From NCBI GenBank assembly GCA_041751875.1, contig JBGSIC010000021.1, forward strand, positions 62,001 through 126,000: a DNA stretch of 64,000 nt, written 5' to 3'. Shown one piece after another: positions 19,401 through 26,950 of the stretch (its first letter is position 1; each line of letters begins with the position of its first letter). A program made the position numbers and the translations under genes. The DNA comes from JBGSIC01 sp041751875 (GTDB lineage: Bacteria; Bdellovibrionota; FAC87; UBA2466; JACKAF01). A model generated the notes under the pieces. That model saw nothing but the letters and a program-made list of their open reading frames with translations, searched no databases and was not told the DNA's origin.

Positions 19401-19635
19401 TGGGACTCGCATTTTCTTCGAGGCGCCGGACAACTTGGCCCGCTTCATTGTAAAGTTCAAAAAGATTTCTTCGGTAGGCGGTATTTTGGGAAACGAAATT
19501 TGGGTGCCGGTTGGTGATAGAAGCAATGACTTGCACCACATCCGCAATCTTAGAAAGATCCGCTGGGGCTCTTGGCCCCGCAGCCAAGCGCAGGCAAAAG
19601 CCCAGGGAAAATATTATTAAAAGTCGTGTATTCAT
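13498..19635 (-). CDS. Giant exported protein (2045 aa) with three tandem ~430-residue repeats
   Basis: I do not recognise this protein. A signal peptide (about residues 1-19, ending L-A-A-G) indicates export. Residues 20 to about 830 are unique, and include G-C-F-G-G-D-C-S at 270-277 followed by a segment rich in Tyr, Trp and Gly that looks like a folded domain. From about residue 830 to the end the protein consists of three copies of a predicted helical unit. Anchors such as H-T-H-Y-N-x-K-D-R-L and L-W-H-L-A-F-N-M-A-E-P-M-P-K-D-V-E recur at spacings of 446 and 427 residues. The third copy lacks its last ~110 residues. The 19-residue length difference is an insertion in copy 1. The DNA of the copies is also very similar, which suggests recent duplication or gene conversion. 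Spacing and helical content suggest an elongated scaffold. Confidence 0.85.
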   Translation of the reverse strand: MNTRLLIIFSLGFCLRLAAGPRAPADLSKIADVVQVIASITNRHPNFVSQNTAYRRNLFELYNEAGQVVRRLEENASPTDFGGTDFLSAKYSSKPIVFDEAKLRLLRQGLLRDLDNLDIKKLGTVSEAIEQLKEISKREGKFDHKVFKKRLGAFLRLVPVLYDNELNPLHADFETHKRELVNKLSILDVGDIDNLYNDTFRLHQEPELAKLSQTKGLGVVNEGVNTLRNQFLTKQVHPALLPVASGDEGTQSLRGISIERVPPLAGIVRGCFGGDCSMTTVPHYPLVKGTWVYWIRKSENLEGNPDGYALVTTIEHQGKKIPYIITTNGSGLGETDIRAVKHLVAKDFKSPVVFTHNFEAGTRNIVNTDAMRRGLKPEGKSKQVTVEMPPGWKEVDRLSSEYYKADTLRHAVLENVAESPMYFEDLKVTHLETPYPRPKKIEDMSRFERALIAAQANSQRSAHVDAGEVLKALSVTPEDLQTAQSFLSSTHQSPIGAKLYKKLLSDFELDHDLLTKTDYLTAIASLAKIEGEVPGTIPPKQTQKMAEDFATTLNHELGGLMREAPNLRRNEVQLGFDSLVQGLETLSRFPSDKMDQQRLKFVDQLFSDAAGDKALDAIGREKIISAIGRLLPHDPGYIADKALDALGSTHKEQRELGKAVLLSARQLDSEIQGKLLDRLFDPDAEKTTKEIFEHLDSIDLKSHTLLPELVNDPDVGSFVVKEILPKLSRQVSPSVAKQIHEVILQRNGELLDVLRLGVPDYLGPVDPKIRGKILEKLDSAKNYNDVHKLLCLDESCLFDAKPETRQELLKALTKDLAENLSERESFLRRIRTKLSPKEYNTVVERLLSTLQSEISQGQPSQHTHYNEKDRLEAQAEWRERVQRLEGLIGEFAQDRRRAASLASKLVLKQNSNLHLPFVLGKLGHPFGWDTWKKRYEKQRAEWEGDGSMFHWMKKKVTELWNANHDSARRKAASEMKQLWHLAFNMAEPMPKDVEEMFWKHVEKGEWINGHFKELTNYGVNSNLKSHVVSPTPLSDAFYEKLLKLVDREKGISAETALSFFSKHPSLKHLPQFAELIPQEIKTGHNWDDHLKRLLAHDKLSPEHKELVLEKVAEGGKLRESSGVVQFIREHSPESCGEGIRCSLLEAYEKGGSHVRSSTAEFFAALGLDITQELANYKDYSALELAQKWFGESFEEDSKWLEMAYRKGLMDYDLINALREDTEGHLDLVKNRIGNQMSLERVFDGLVVKNQSVIVGLIPSGSDQLLAEEFLRFIEANRPTMNAETYNAVVSRLLRQQEHELTRGEPSQHTHYNQKDRLEAQAQWRDRVQRLEGLIGEFAQDRRRAASLASKLVHNQNRNLNLPFVLGKLGHPFGWDTWKKRYEKQVADGKSRTDNVRWQAASGMKELWHLAFNMAEPMPKDVEEMFWKHVDDGGWIGGRIKELTDYGVKSNLKSHAVSPTPLSDAFYEKLLKLVAREKGISAETALNFFSKHPSLKYLPQFAEFIPGEVESGRRWDDLKRLLSDETLSPEHKELVLEKVAEGGKLRDSSGVVDFIRQHSPESCGEGIRCKLLEAYEKGSIYTREKTAEFFSTLGLDITHELANHKDYTALELAQKWFGENLKEDSKWLEMAHRKGLRDYDLIDALREDTDGHLNLVKNQLNQTPLQRVFDGLVVRDQKVIVGLIPESGTEQPLAEELLRFLEANRATMNAETYNTVVRRLLRQQEHELTRGEPSRHTHYNEKDRLQAQAEWRERVQRLEGLIGEFAQDRRRAASLASKLVHNQNRNLNLPFLLEKLGHPFSWDTWKKRYEKRRAEGKSRNEDLRWKAANWMKELWHLAFNMAEPMPKDVEEMFWKHVEDGEWIDRRFKEFADYGVNSNLKSHAVSPTPLSDAFYEKLLKLVAKEKGISVETALNFFSKNPSLKHLPQVAALIPGAIEAGHSWADLLKRLLADEKLSPEHKELILEKVAEGGKLRESSGVVEFIEEHVKGTPSDPIRAHLVDLYSTGGKYTRQKVKTFFLSRGLNDHASAVRTKNGDCDSMAQLSDE
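13501..14529 (-). repeat. Tandem repeat unit 3 (C-terminal, incomplete) of the giant protein
   Basis: Corresponds to about residues 1703-2045. It matches units 1 and 2 closely at DNA and protein level up to about residue 2030, then ends in a different tail. It lacks the final ~110 residues of a full unit. Confidence 0.85.
14530..15810 (-). repeat. Tandem repeat unit 2 of the giant protein
   Basis: About residues 1276-1702, 427 residues long. The anchor sequence GTTATAGTG.GTGTG and its surroundings recur here and in unit 3 exactly 1281 bases apart. Confidence 0.85.
15811..17148 (-). repeat. Tandem repeat unit 1 of the giant protein
   Basis: About residues 830-1275, 446 residues long. It is the most divergent of the three copies and holds a 19-residue insertion near W-M-K-K-K-V-T-E-L-W. 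The anchor lies 1338 bases from that of unit 2. Confidence 0.85.
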
Positions 19636-19940
19636 ACAGATTACATTGGGCCCCTGCGCGTATCCGGGCCTTACTGTGCAATAGGCGGACCAGCAGTTTT
19701 CGGCACTTACGGGTAAACCGCTTTGACGACAATCCCTTCAGAATACGTGACCCAATAGTGGATGCAGACGCTTGGGCGGAATTGGACTATGAAATAAACC
19801 ACTTGGGGCTTGTTTGTGCGGGAAAGCAAATGAACTACTTCAGTGCGGGCGATGCGCTCTTGGACAGCAGAAAGAGTTGTTTAAATAGGTTTCCCCAATG
19901 AAGTACGGGGCGAAAGGGTGAGTCTACTATAGAAGGAGTA
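19636..19940. other. Intergenic region upstream of the giant gene
   Basis: About 300 bases between two minus-strand genes. On the minus strand TGTAAT (19640-19645) lies four bases before the giant gene's ATG and may be a -10 box. Otherwise I see no gene, RNA or repeat here. Confidence 0.4.
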
Positions 19941-22900
19941 CTACTGTTGGACGGACATCGTGACCTTGCCGGCTCCGATGTGATGAACGCGTGTGCGGAG
20001 AATGTTTCCTTTAGGACCCACTAGCTGTTGCAGATAGCGTCCCGGTTTCAAATTCACAAACACGAATCCGGGATGTTCCTTATTGAGGCACAAAGCCTTG
20101 TTTTCCGTTGAGGCAACGCCCAAGGCATACGGGCCGGACGCAGTCGACGTCGCTTTTCCTTCCGCATCGAGTAAGCGCACGTTGAGGCATCCTGAATTTT
20201 TCAAGAACTTGGATTCCACTCCACCTACTAAATTCCCATTTTTTTCGTGTCGAAGCTGGCCAGAGCTCTTTTCAATGGCTGCGAAATTTTCCCAAAGAAC
20301 ATCTTTATCAAGCAGAAATAAATCATTCACCGATGCTGTTTCACCCGCATTAAACGAAATATCGTGCCAGGTGGAAGGATAGCCGTCTGCGTTTACTTCC
20401 AAGGTAACTTTGCCAGAGTAATCCACCTGAGGAATCGAGAAGCGACCGTGCTGGTCAATATTTATCGGTAGAGCCGAGCCGCCTGCAAACCGCACCTCGG
20501 GGTTACGGATTTCCGAGCCGAAAGGATCAATCAAACGCGCTTTTAGCTTGCTCAGTCCGCCGCGTCCGAATTCCAGATAAGAAACTTCGCCTGCGCCCAC
20601 GTAGTGCATGACCGGATGTTTTCCCTCTCGGTACAGCACGCGCAAAGAGGGCACGACGTTGAAGAATCCAAAAAGACCCAGCTTGCTGGTTCTTTCCAAA
20701 CTCATGTTTGGAATCGCTCCCAAAGACATTGCTGCCCACGCCCCGAAAAGGCCCTGCTCGGTTAAGCTCTGTTCGTCAATCGGATCAAAGTAAAGCGGAC
20801 GGCTTTTTCGGAAGGACATTTGAACCTGTTCGTCCGCACTCGGCGTGCGCGACTCAGGGTCAAATGTGCGGCCCATCAGAATCCCTTTTCCTAAATCTTG
20901 ATTTCCGCCCTTATTAAACGAAATCGTTCCAAGATCTTTGTTGGAAAGGAGATAGAGGGGAACGTGAGTGTCCGTTCCAAAGGTGGTGACAATCTTGGAG
21001 CTCTTCCAGTGATTGTCCGTTTTTACGTTCAAGATCAAGTCAGAGTGCGCAGGAACGTTCTCGATGCGAATAGTGCCCGTACTATCTACCTTAAATTTTC
21101 CCCAGTGTTCAAACCCGAGTACACTCACTTCGGCGTTAGAGACGGCTTGAGGGTTGCGATAGTCACCAGCAGCCGCTTCAAAGACGGGCACTGTCAACAC
21201 AACGGAACCCGAAGCCGAAGGTTTCTTTCTAGCCGAAACGGCTTTCTTCAGTTCTTCGGTCGTCACGAAAAAGCGTAAGCGCTTCTTGTAATTCTCGGGC
21301 GTAATCACTTCAGGATAGGTCACAAGACCCTGTACATCGGTGCGACCCTGACGAAAGAAATTGGCAAAAAGGCGGTAGGAGCCTTTTAGTCCTATATTAT
21401 CCACTTCGAAGTCTTCACCTGCTTGAACGGCACCGATGTGAATTCTGTCTTGCGAATCGCGACTCCCTACGGGATGGAGAAAAAGCTCCACATGCCCACC
21501 TGAACGAGATAGCCATCCCTGCACACCGCGATCAATTTGGAACTCGCCAAAAAGACGGTCATCGATTTCGGTGATGGCGTTCGCCCGTTCCGAAGCGCTC
21601 TCCTCTATATATGAGTGCGTTTCTTCTACTGCGACCGGTTTAGAAGCAACCGTATTGGAAGACGCTTGGCGAGGCTGGGGAAGGTTACTCATGCCGGCTA
21701 AAACCTGACTAACCACCTCAGGGGCTGCCTGAGTAGTCATGTCAGCCGCACTTTCAGTGGACACCACTTCGGTTTCTAGTTCTTGCGTCGCATCCAAAAC
21801 TACGCTTTCTGGCGCAACCGTCGCGGGGGTGGATTCCACTGGTGTGCCTTCGGGTACTTCTACCTGCTGGGCGCTAATCTGAGTGGGGGCTTGCGGAGTG
21901 GGTTCATCGACGCTTTCTGCCTCTTGCGGCACTTCCAGCGTCGCGCTTTCTTCTATTTTTCGCGTCTCCGCGACTTCTTGTTCGATCTGTTGCTTTGTGA
22001 TCCGCTTTGTTTCGGGTGCTTTTTTAACAGCAACCGAAGTTTCTGAAGCGGGAGCCACAATTTGATTCAGAGCAAGGAGTGAAGAGGCTGCCGCTAAGGT
22101 CGGTTGACGTTTTTCTTCGCGTTTAGGAACCTCGGGCAATGCCGGCAAGATAATTTCCGCTTTTGCCAAACGCGCTTTTTTCAGCAGTGCTTCATGATCA
22201 TCAAAACGCTGCGGTGCAATCTCACCCATGACGACTCGAACTTCCGTTTCTTGCGGAAGGTCGGTGTGAGTAAATAGCGCTGTTTCCATTTGCGCGGCGG
22301 AAAGCATGGGGTTGGAATCGTAAAACGCGGTTAGCGGAGATTCCGAAAGCGCTCTATCTAATACATCGCCGATCGGATCGGGATAGTTCACCGCTTGCTG
22401 GGCTTCTTCCTCTGCTGATTCATCAAATTCAAGGTGCGTAGGAAGAGCCGCCAAAATCATTTTGGGTTTCGGCGCAACAACGACCATTTTGCGAGAAGCC
22501 CGACGCGCGCGTTTCTTGGCAAGAAAGGCTCTCTTACTCTTAGAAAACTTTTTGACCGTTTTGTTACTCGTGACTTTTTTCTTGGTGAGTTTCTTGGCAC
22601 TAACTTTCTTCACTGCTGCAGGCGTTTTGCTTTGCACCGCTGGCGCCGCTGCTGCGATTTTTTCCGCTGTGTCGCTCAATTCCAGCTCGGGCAAAGTAAA
22701 AGTGTGAGGAAAGAGATCGTTTGTGGCGAGTAAGTTTTCGGAAGCTTGCGCACGTTCAACCGGCAAAGGCAAATTGAGTTCGGCGGACGGGGCTTCGAGA
22801 GGCGCAGGAGCGTAGGATTTGAGGTTAACCTTCACGGTCCCTGCGTCGCGAAACTGGAATAATGCTGCTAAACTAGCGACACCGGCGACGCCGACCCATT

Positions 22901-23081
22901 TGGGCACGGATGAAGAGAAGATTTTTCTCAAGCTCGGCACGGGATTTTGGGTTCCTTGGAGAAGGAGAGAAAGTGGGGAGGCTATATTCTTAGTATATCT
23001 ATCGGCGGAAGCTTCACAAGGGAAAACCGCAACTAAGATATTGAAAATACAGAATATTTTGACTATCCTGTGACTAATCAA
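19941..23081 (-). CDS. Large exported protein with basic Lys-rich and Ala/Glu/Pro-rich linkers and beta-sandwich modules
   Basis: I do not recognise the whole protein. The frame opens at 23135, but TTG at 23081 is a better start: AGGGGT lies four bases upstream, and the product then begins with a standard signal peptide (V-K-I-F-C-I-F-N-I-L-V-A-V) ending near C-E-A-S-A. Numbering is from 23135. A second hydrophobic stretch lies at about 80-93. Residues ~165-220 are extremely basic (runs of Lys, Arg and Ala). Residues ~240-520 are low-complexity, rich in Ala, Glu, Pro and Thr. From ~535 on, short beta-rich modules resemble carboxypeptidase-regulatory or Ig-like folds (for example N-A-E-V-S-V-L-G-F). 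It may be a periplasmic or surface spacer protein. It lies 305 bases downstream of, and on the other side from, the giant repeat gene start. Confidence 0.7.
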   Translation of the reverse strand: MISHRIVKIFCIFNILVAVFPCEASADRYTKNIASPLSLLLQGTQNPVPSLRKIFSSSVPKWVGVAGVASLAALFQFRDAGTVKVNLKSYAPAPLEAPSAELNLPLPVERAQASENLLATNDLFPHTFTLPELELSDTAEKIAAAAPAVQSKTPAAVKKVSAKKLTKKKVTSNKTVKKFSKSKRAFLAKKRARRASRKMVVVAPKPKMILAALPTHLEFDESAEEEAQQAVNYPDPIGDVLDRALSESPLTAFYDSNPMLSAAQMETALFTHTDLPQETEVRVVMGEIAPQRFDDHEALLKKARLAKAEIILPALPEVPKREEKRQPTLAAASSLLALNQIVAPASETSVAVKKAPETKRITKQQIEQEVAETRKIEESATLEVPQEAESVDEPTPQAPTQISAQQVEVPEGTPVESTPATVAPESVVLDATQELETEVVSTESAADMTTQAAPEVVSQVLAGMSNLPQPRQASSNTVASKPVAVEETHSYIEESASERANAITEIDDRLFGEFQIDRGVQGWLSRSGGHVELFLHPVGSRDSQDRIHIGAVQAGEDFEVDNIGLKGSYRLFANFFRQGRTDVQGLVTYPEVITPENYKKRLRFFVTTEELKKAVSARKKPSASGSVVLTVPVFEAAAGDYRNPQAVSNAEVSVLGFEHWGKFKVDSTGTIRIENVPAHSDLILNVKTDNHWKSSKIVTTFGTDTHVPLYLLSNKDLGTISFNKGGNQDLGKGILMGRTFDPESRTPSADEQVQMSFRKSRPLYFDPIDEQSLTEQGLFGAWAAMSLGAIPNMSLERTSKLGLFGFFNVVPSLRVLYREGKHPVMHYVGAGEVSYLEFGRGGLSKLKARLIDPFGSEIRNPEVRFAGGSALPINIDQHGRFSIPQVDYSGKVTLEVNADGYPSTWHDISFNAGETASVNDLFLLDKDVLWENFAAIEKSSGQLRHEKNGNLVGGVESKFLKNSGCLNVRLLDAEGKATSTASGPYALGVASTENKALCLNKEHPGFVFVNLKPGRYLQQLVGPKGNILRTRVHHIGAGKVTMSVQQ

Positions 23082-24146
23082 ATGACCCCTGAAACTACAG
23101 AGGAATTTTCTAAGATCGAGCGATGGGTTACTCACTGGTTAACCACCCAGGCGAGCTCCTCTTCACAAAAATGGGAACTAATTCCGCTTGCGGGGGACGG
23201 CTCAACCCGAAGATTTTTCCGTTTCCTCAGCCCCGCGGGTAATCGGATCCTGCTATCCGATCCGGGTTGGCGTTTTACCAAGGATTACTCGGCCCATCAA
23301 ATGTATCTGGGCCAGCTCGGGCTTCCCGTTCCACGCTTCTACTTAGAAGACCCCGTTTCGGGCTATTTAGTGATGGAAGATTTGGGTGATGAGCTTCTTC
23401 AGAAGCGGATTTTAGATGAACCGGCAAAAAAGATGGCCTGGTTAAAGCGGGCAGTGGAGCTTGCCGCCCAAATCCATGGCAAAACGAGCCCTGTACCGTC
23501 ACAGATTCCTGCTGCATCGCGTCGTTTTGATAAAGCCAAATATCGTGATGAACTTCAGTTCACACTCACCCACCTTCATGAAGGTCTTTTGAAACTGCCC
23601 CCGCTGGATGCCCAGGGCCAAACCAAGCTCAACGACTACTGCGCCTACATCGCGGGGATCGAACCGCAAGGTTTTTGCCATCGCGATTACCACACCCGAA
23701 ACCTGATGGTGAAGGGCGATGACCTCTATTTAATAGATTTCCAGGACGCACGCATGGGATCACCTCTTTACGATCTGGCGAGCCTGGTCTTTGATGCTTA
23801 CATGCCTTTGAGCGAAGCTGAACAAAATGAACTTATCGCGACCTATAAAACGGCTATCGAACGTTTTCCCATAGGAAAAGCTTTCGGTGCGCGTAGCTTC
23901 AAAGAAGACCTCCAACTGGTCGCCTTTCAGCGTTTGGTAAAAGCGGCGGGCTCTTTTGCGTCTTTCTACACACGCAACGGCAAAAAAACGCATTTTGAAT
24001 ACTTGCTACCTGCTTTGCATCAGGCCCAGACTTTTCGCGCTCAAATGAAGAGTCCTTTTTCTGATAACGTTTCCTTCTTTCCGCTGGATCAGTGGATCGA
24101 GAAAATCCAACAGATGAAAGCGAAGAAATGGCAGATCGAAAAATAA
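23070..24146 (+). CDS. amgK: Sugar kinase of the aminoglycoside phosphotransferase family, AmgK-like
   Basis: The 358-residue protein has the APH/choline-kinase fold. The catalytic loop is H204-R-D206-Y-H-T-R-N-L-M and the metal site is D-F-Q-D. The N-terminal lobe has G-D-G-S-T-R-R-F-F-R, as in AmgK, the anomeric MurNAc/GlcNAc kinase of Pseudomonas murein recycling. A nucleotidyltransferase of the MurU type follows with an overlap, which is the strongest support for this role: AmgK makes MurNAc-1-phosphate and MurU turns it into UDP-MurNAc, bypassing MurA/MurB. The start is GTG 23070 or ATG 23082; neither has a clear ribosome site. The 5' end is close to the divergent start of the large minus-strand gene. 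Confidence 0.75.
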   Translation: MTNQMTPETTEEFSKIERWVTHWLTTQASSSSQKWELIPLAGDGSTRRFFRFLSPAGNRILLSDPGWRFTKDYSAHQMYLGQLGLPVPRFYLEDPVSGYLVMEDLGDELLQKRILDEPAKKMAWLKRAVELAAQIHGKTSPVPSQIPAASRRFDKAKYRDELQFTLTHLHEGLLKLPPLDAQGQTKLNDYCAYIAGIEPQGFCHRDYHTRNLMVKGDDLYLIDFQDARMGSPLYDLASLVFDAYMPLSEAEQNELIATYKTAIERFPIGKAFGARSFKEDLQLVAFQRLVKAAGSFASFYTRNGKKTHFEYLLPALHQAQTFRAQMKSPFSDNVSFFPLDQWIEKIQQMKAKKWQIEK

Positions 24147-25177
24147 CCAAGGGCATGTTGCTCGCGGCGGGAATGGGAACGCGTTTGCTACCCATTACGG
24201 AAACGCTGCCCAAGCCTCTGGTTCCCGTTCTTAATCTACCCAATATTCTGCATATTGTTTTTCTTCTTAGAAGAGCCGGAATACGCGATCTCGTCATCAA
24301 TACTTTTCACCTCGGCGATCAACTCTCACGTTGGTTGGGAAATGGCGAAAAGTACGGCGTAAAAATTAGCTACTCACCGGAAACTATTTTGCTCGGTACA
24401 GGCGGAGGCGTTAAACACGCGGAATCTTTTTTCAAAGGTGAGCCCTTTGTGCTTTGCAATAGTGATTTTGTCACTGATGTGGATATCGCCCCCGTACTCG
24501 AAGCGCATCGGAAGAATAAAGCGCTTGCGACAATGGTCTTAGTGGATGATGCCGCCAAGAAGAAAAAGTATGCGCCGGTAGGAACTACGCCTGCTGGCAA
24601 TCTTTGCTCGCTGCCTAAGTACGAAAGCCAAAAGCCCGCGCGCACAGGATTTTTTACCGGCATTCATGTGCTTGAGAATAGCTGTTTGCAGTACCTAAAA
24701 GATGAACCCAGCGGCATTAATCAAGTTCTCTACCCGCAACTCATGCAGGCTCACCCTGCAAAAGTTTTTGGGGAATACTGCTCGCCTCGGTTTTGGTTGG
24801 ATACAGGGGAAGTGGATGAGCTTCTCAAGACTTCTCTGTCGCTCATCGAACACCTCGATAAAGGCAATCCGGTTCTGCAAGACCTGATGGAATGCTTGGG
24901 CTACCGCTTGGTTGCCCCTACGGTTTGGGCGGCACCAAGCGTGAAACTACCCGCCGATATTGAGCTCGGAGATGGAATCCTGATTGGGGAGAATTGCGAA
25001 ATTGGCGAGGGCGTTCGCCTAGGGAATAATACGATCGTAGGTGACAACTCTCTTATCGGCGCATCTGCCAAGATTGAAAACAGCTGCCTTCTACCCGGCA
25101 GCCTCATTCAGAATCACGAGACGCTCTCGCATTGCCTTGCTTGGAAAGCCAAGCGCTTAGGCAATTTGCAAAAATAG
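24128..25177 (+). CDS. murU: Sugar-1-phosphate nucleotidyltransferase, MurU-like with C-terminal hexapeptide extension
   Basis: The N-terminal ~230 residues form a nucleotidyltransferase domain. It has the signature L-A-A-G-M-G-T-R-L-L-P and T-L-P-K-P-L-V-P-V, then L-G-T-G-G-G-V and N-S-D-F-V-T-D. This resembles MurU, the MurNAc-1-P uridylyltransferase. MurU itself is about 220 residues; here an added tail of ~120 residues carries hexapeptide repeats (from about residue 285: I-G-E-N-C-E-I-G-E-G-V). That tail also occurs in mannose-1-P guanylyltransferases, so a GDP-mannose-type role cannot be excluded. ATG 24128 sits 19 bases inside the kinase gene; the pairing favours murein-sugar recycling. 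Confidence 0.7.
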   Translation: MADRKITKGMLLAAGMGTRLLPITETLPKPLVPVLNLPNILHIVFLLRRAGIRDLVINTFHLGDQLSRWLGNGEKYGVKISYSPETILLGTGGGVKHAESFFKGEPFVLCNSDFVTDVDIAPVLEAHRKNKALATMVLVDDAAKKKKYAPVGTTPAGNLCSLPKYESQKPARTGFFTGIHVLENSCLQYLKDEPSGINQVLYPQLMQAHPAKVFGEYCSPRFWLDTGEVDELLKTSLSLIEHLDKGNPVLQDLMECLGYRLVAPTVWAAPSVKLPADIELGDGILIGENCEIGEGVRLGNNTIVGDNSLIGASAKIENSCLLPGSLIQNHETLSHCLAWKAKRLGNLQK

Positions 25178-25192
25178 ATTCTGAAAATGATA

Positions 25193-25220
25193 AAGGCGAA
25201 AGGATTTCTCCCTTCGCCTT
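25193..25220. terminator. Bidirectional stem-loop terminator between convergent genes
   Basis: AAGGCGAAAGGA and TCCCTTCGCCTT pair with one mismatch around a TTTC loop. The hairpin lies between the murU-like gene stop and the proline-rich gene stop. On the minus strand a T-rich tail (TTATCATTTT) follows, so it is most convincing for the minus-strand gene. Confidence 0.7.
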
Positions 25221-25255
25221 CATCAGTGCTTACGTACTACTAAGATCGCTGACAG

Positions 25256-26950
25256 CTATCGTAGCAGAGTGGGGACCACTCCACCGCGGCTCGTGCCCAA
25301 CCGAAGATCCGGCTGGCTCGAAGGCGGTACTGTGGTGGTCGTTGTTTGACCGACACGGTTCCGCAAGATGCTGCCTAAATCCAAAGAGACATTGTTGTTA
25401 ATCCCGCTACCGTTCACGCCACCGTAAGGGTACTGCGTGATCTGGCTTCCCATCGTGTAGGGATAAGCGCCAGGGTACATGCCAGGCATACCGGGCATTC
25501 CAGGCATTCCCATTCCGTACGGGGCCCCCAGTTGCATCAACCGATTGTTCGCAAACATCGGCATCGCTAACGGGTCCGGGCTCTGAGGAGGAACCGGAGG
25601 AGCCGGGTTAAAGCGCGGAGGCTGATTAATGCCACCTTGCATCGCTAAGATCGAATTCATATCCAATCCACTGCCACCTGTCGGTGCCAGAGGAGGCGCC
25701 GGCGGAGGCGGAATCGGCGGAGGAGGCATTCCGCCCGGAGGATACGGGGGCGGTTGCTGACCACCAGCGCCAACCGATACAGGCGGCAACGGCGGCGGCA
25801 CAAACGGAGGAGGAGGCGGCGGAGGAGGAGCTGCGGCTTTAATTGCCGCGTCCTTCTGCGCCTTATTTCCCTGTGCTGCAGCCAGCAAGGCGTTCGGATC
25901 AAGTTGCGCCTGTTTATCAAAGTTCACCAAATTTCTTTCCAAGTCATTGATACGGTCTTCAAACGCACGAGCGAGATCTTTGATGTCGTCGTCGTTGTCG
26001 TCAGCTTGCAAGACCGCGTCGTTAAGAAGCGCATTTGGGTCACCAAAACCGTAGCCTGCGTTGGCCAGGTCCGCACCGTAGGTATTGGCGTCAAATCCGT
26101 TCGGGATACCACCATCGACACCCGCGGCAGCGCGCGCAGCTTCTTCATCAGCTCTCTTTTTAGCCAAGGCATCAGCTTCGGCTTTCTTAGCGGCTTCTTC
26201 TGCTGCCGCTTTTTCTTTTGCGGATTCTTCAGCGTTCCTAGCCACCAATTGGGTATCAAACACACAAGGCTTGCTCTCTTCGGAGCTGATACCTTCAAGA
26301 AGCTTCGTGCTATCGCTGGAAAGGGTGGTTGATTCATCAGCGGTCGTGCCGAAGAACTTAGCCGTCTTCCAGAGATTTTCGCTAAAGGTCTTGTCGAGTT
26401 CGCTTTGTGCCTTCCAGCCAACGACTTTCGTGTCCGCTAACTTTTTAGGCGTGTGCGTTTCGTCAAAGAAAGACTTGCGAAGCATGTCGAATTCAGGAAA
26501 CGCGGAGAGTTCGCTGCCCTTAAGAGTCAGCACTTTCTTCTCTTGGTCGCCTTCTAGAATCACTCGAGATAGGTCGGCAACGACAGCGTCCATCCGTTTT
26601 GCAAACGTGATAGTCGTATCGTTCTCACCTTTTTTCCAGCAAGCGGTTTGAACTTTTTCACGGTATTCCTGGACACCTTTCATCCAGTTAGCGAGTTTCT
26701 TTACTTCGGCAGGAGGCTGAGTGATGGCTCCGACCTTAAAGCTCACACCTTCCGTTGTCAGAACGGTCAGTCTATCATTGAGATCTTTATAAGCTTTGAG
26801 AGGATCAACTTTATCCCGGCTCTCAGAATCTGCTGATGCTGGACCAGACGTGGTAGCATCGTGCTCTTCTTCGGCTGAAAACACCGGTTGGGCAAAACCC
26901 ACCAGGATTGTTAAGACTACACTCAGTGTTACTTTTACCAACTTACTCAC
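25256..26950 (-). CDS. Exported proline-rich protein of unknown function
   Basis: The protein has 564 residues and a clear signal peptide (L-V-K-V-T-L-S-V-V-L-T-I-L-V-G-F-A, cleavage near V-F-S-A). Residues ~25-220 look like an ordinary globular domain. They are followed by an Ala/Lys/Glu-rich coiled-coil-like stretch (A-A-E-E-A-A-K-K-A-E-A) at ~235-265. A second helical part ends near 370. Then come long Pro runs (eight consecutive Pro), Gly/Pro/Met repeats (G-M-P-G-M-P-G-M) and a tail N-N-N-V-S-L-D-L-G-S-I-L-R-N. Proline-rich arms often span the periplasm. The start is GTG with GGGG six bases upstream. No family is recognised. Confidence 0.8.
   Translation of the reverse strand: MSKLVKVTLSVVLTILVGFAQPVFSAEEEHDATTSGPASADSESRDKVDPLKAYKDLNDRLTVLTTEGVSFKVGAITQPPAEVKKLANWMKGVQEYREKVQTACWKKGENDTTITFAKRMDAVVADLSRVILEGDQEKKVLTLKGSELSAFPEFDMLRKSFFDETHTPKKLADTKVVGWKAQSELDKTFSENLWKTAKFFGTTADESTTLSSDSTKLLEGISSEESKPCVFDTQLVARNAEESAKEKAAAEEAAKKAEADALAKKRADEEAARAAAGVDGGIPNGFDANTYGADLANAGYGFGDPNALLNDAVLQADDNDDDIKDLARAFEDRINDLERNLVNFDKQAQLDPNALLAAAQGNKAQKDAAIKAAAPPPPPPPPFVPPPLPPVSVGAGGQQPPPYPPGGMPPPPIPPPPAPPLAPTGGSGLDMNSILAMQGGINQPPRFNPAPPVPPQSPDPLAMPMFANNRLMQLGAPYGMGMPGMPGMPGMYPGAYPYTMGSQITQYPYGGVNGSGINNNVSLDLGSILRNRVGQTTTTTVPPSSQPDLRLGTSRGGVVPTLLR

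Noticed and set aside
25754..26332. 192-codon plus-strand frame opposite the proline-rich gene
   Set aside because: Its Arg-rich and Val/Phe-rich composition is the complement of Pro/Gly and Ala/Lys codons in the real gene.
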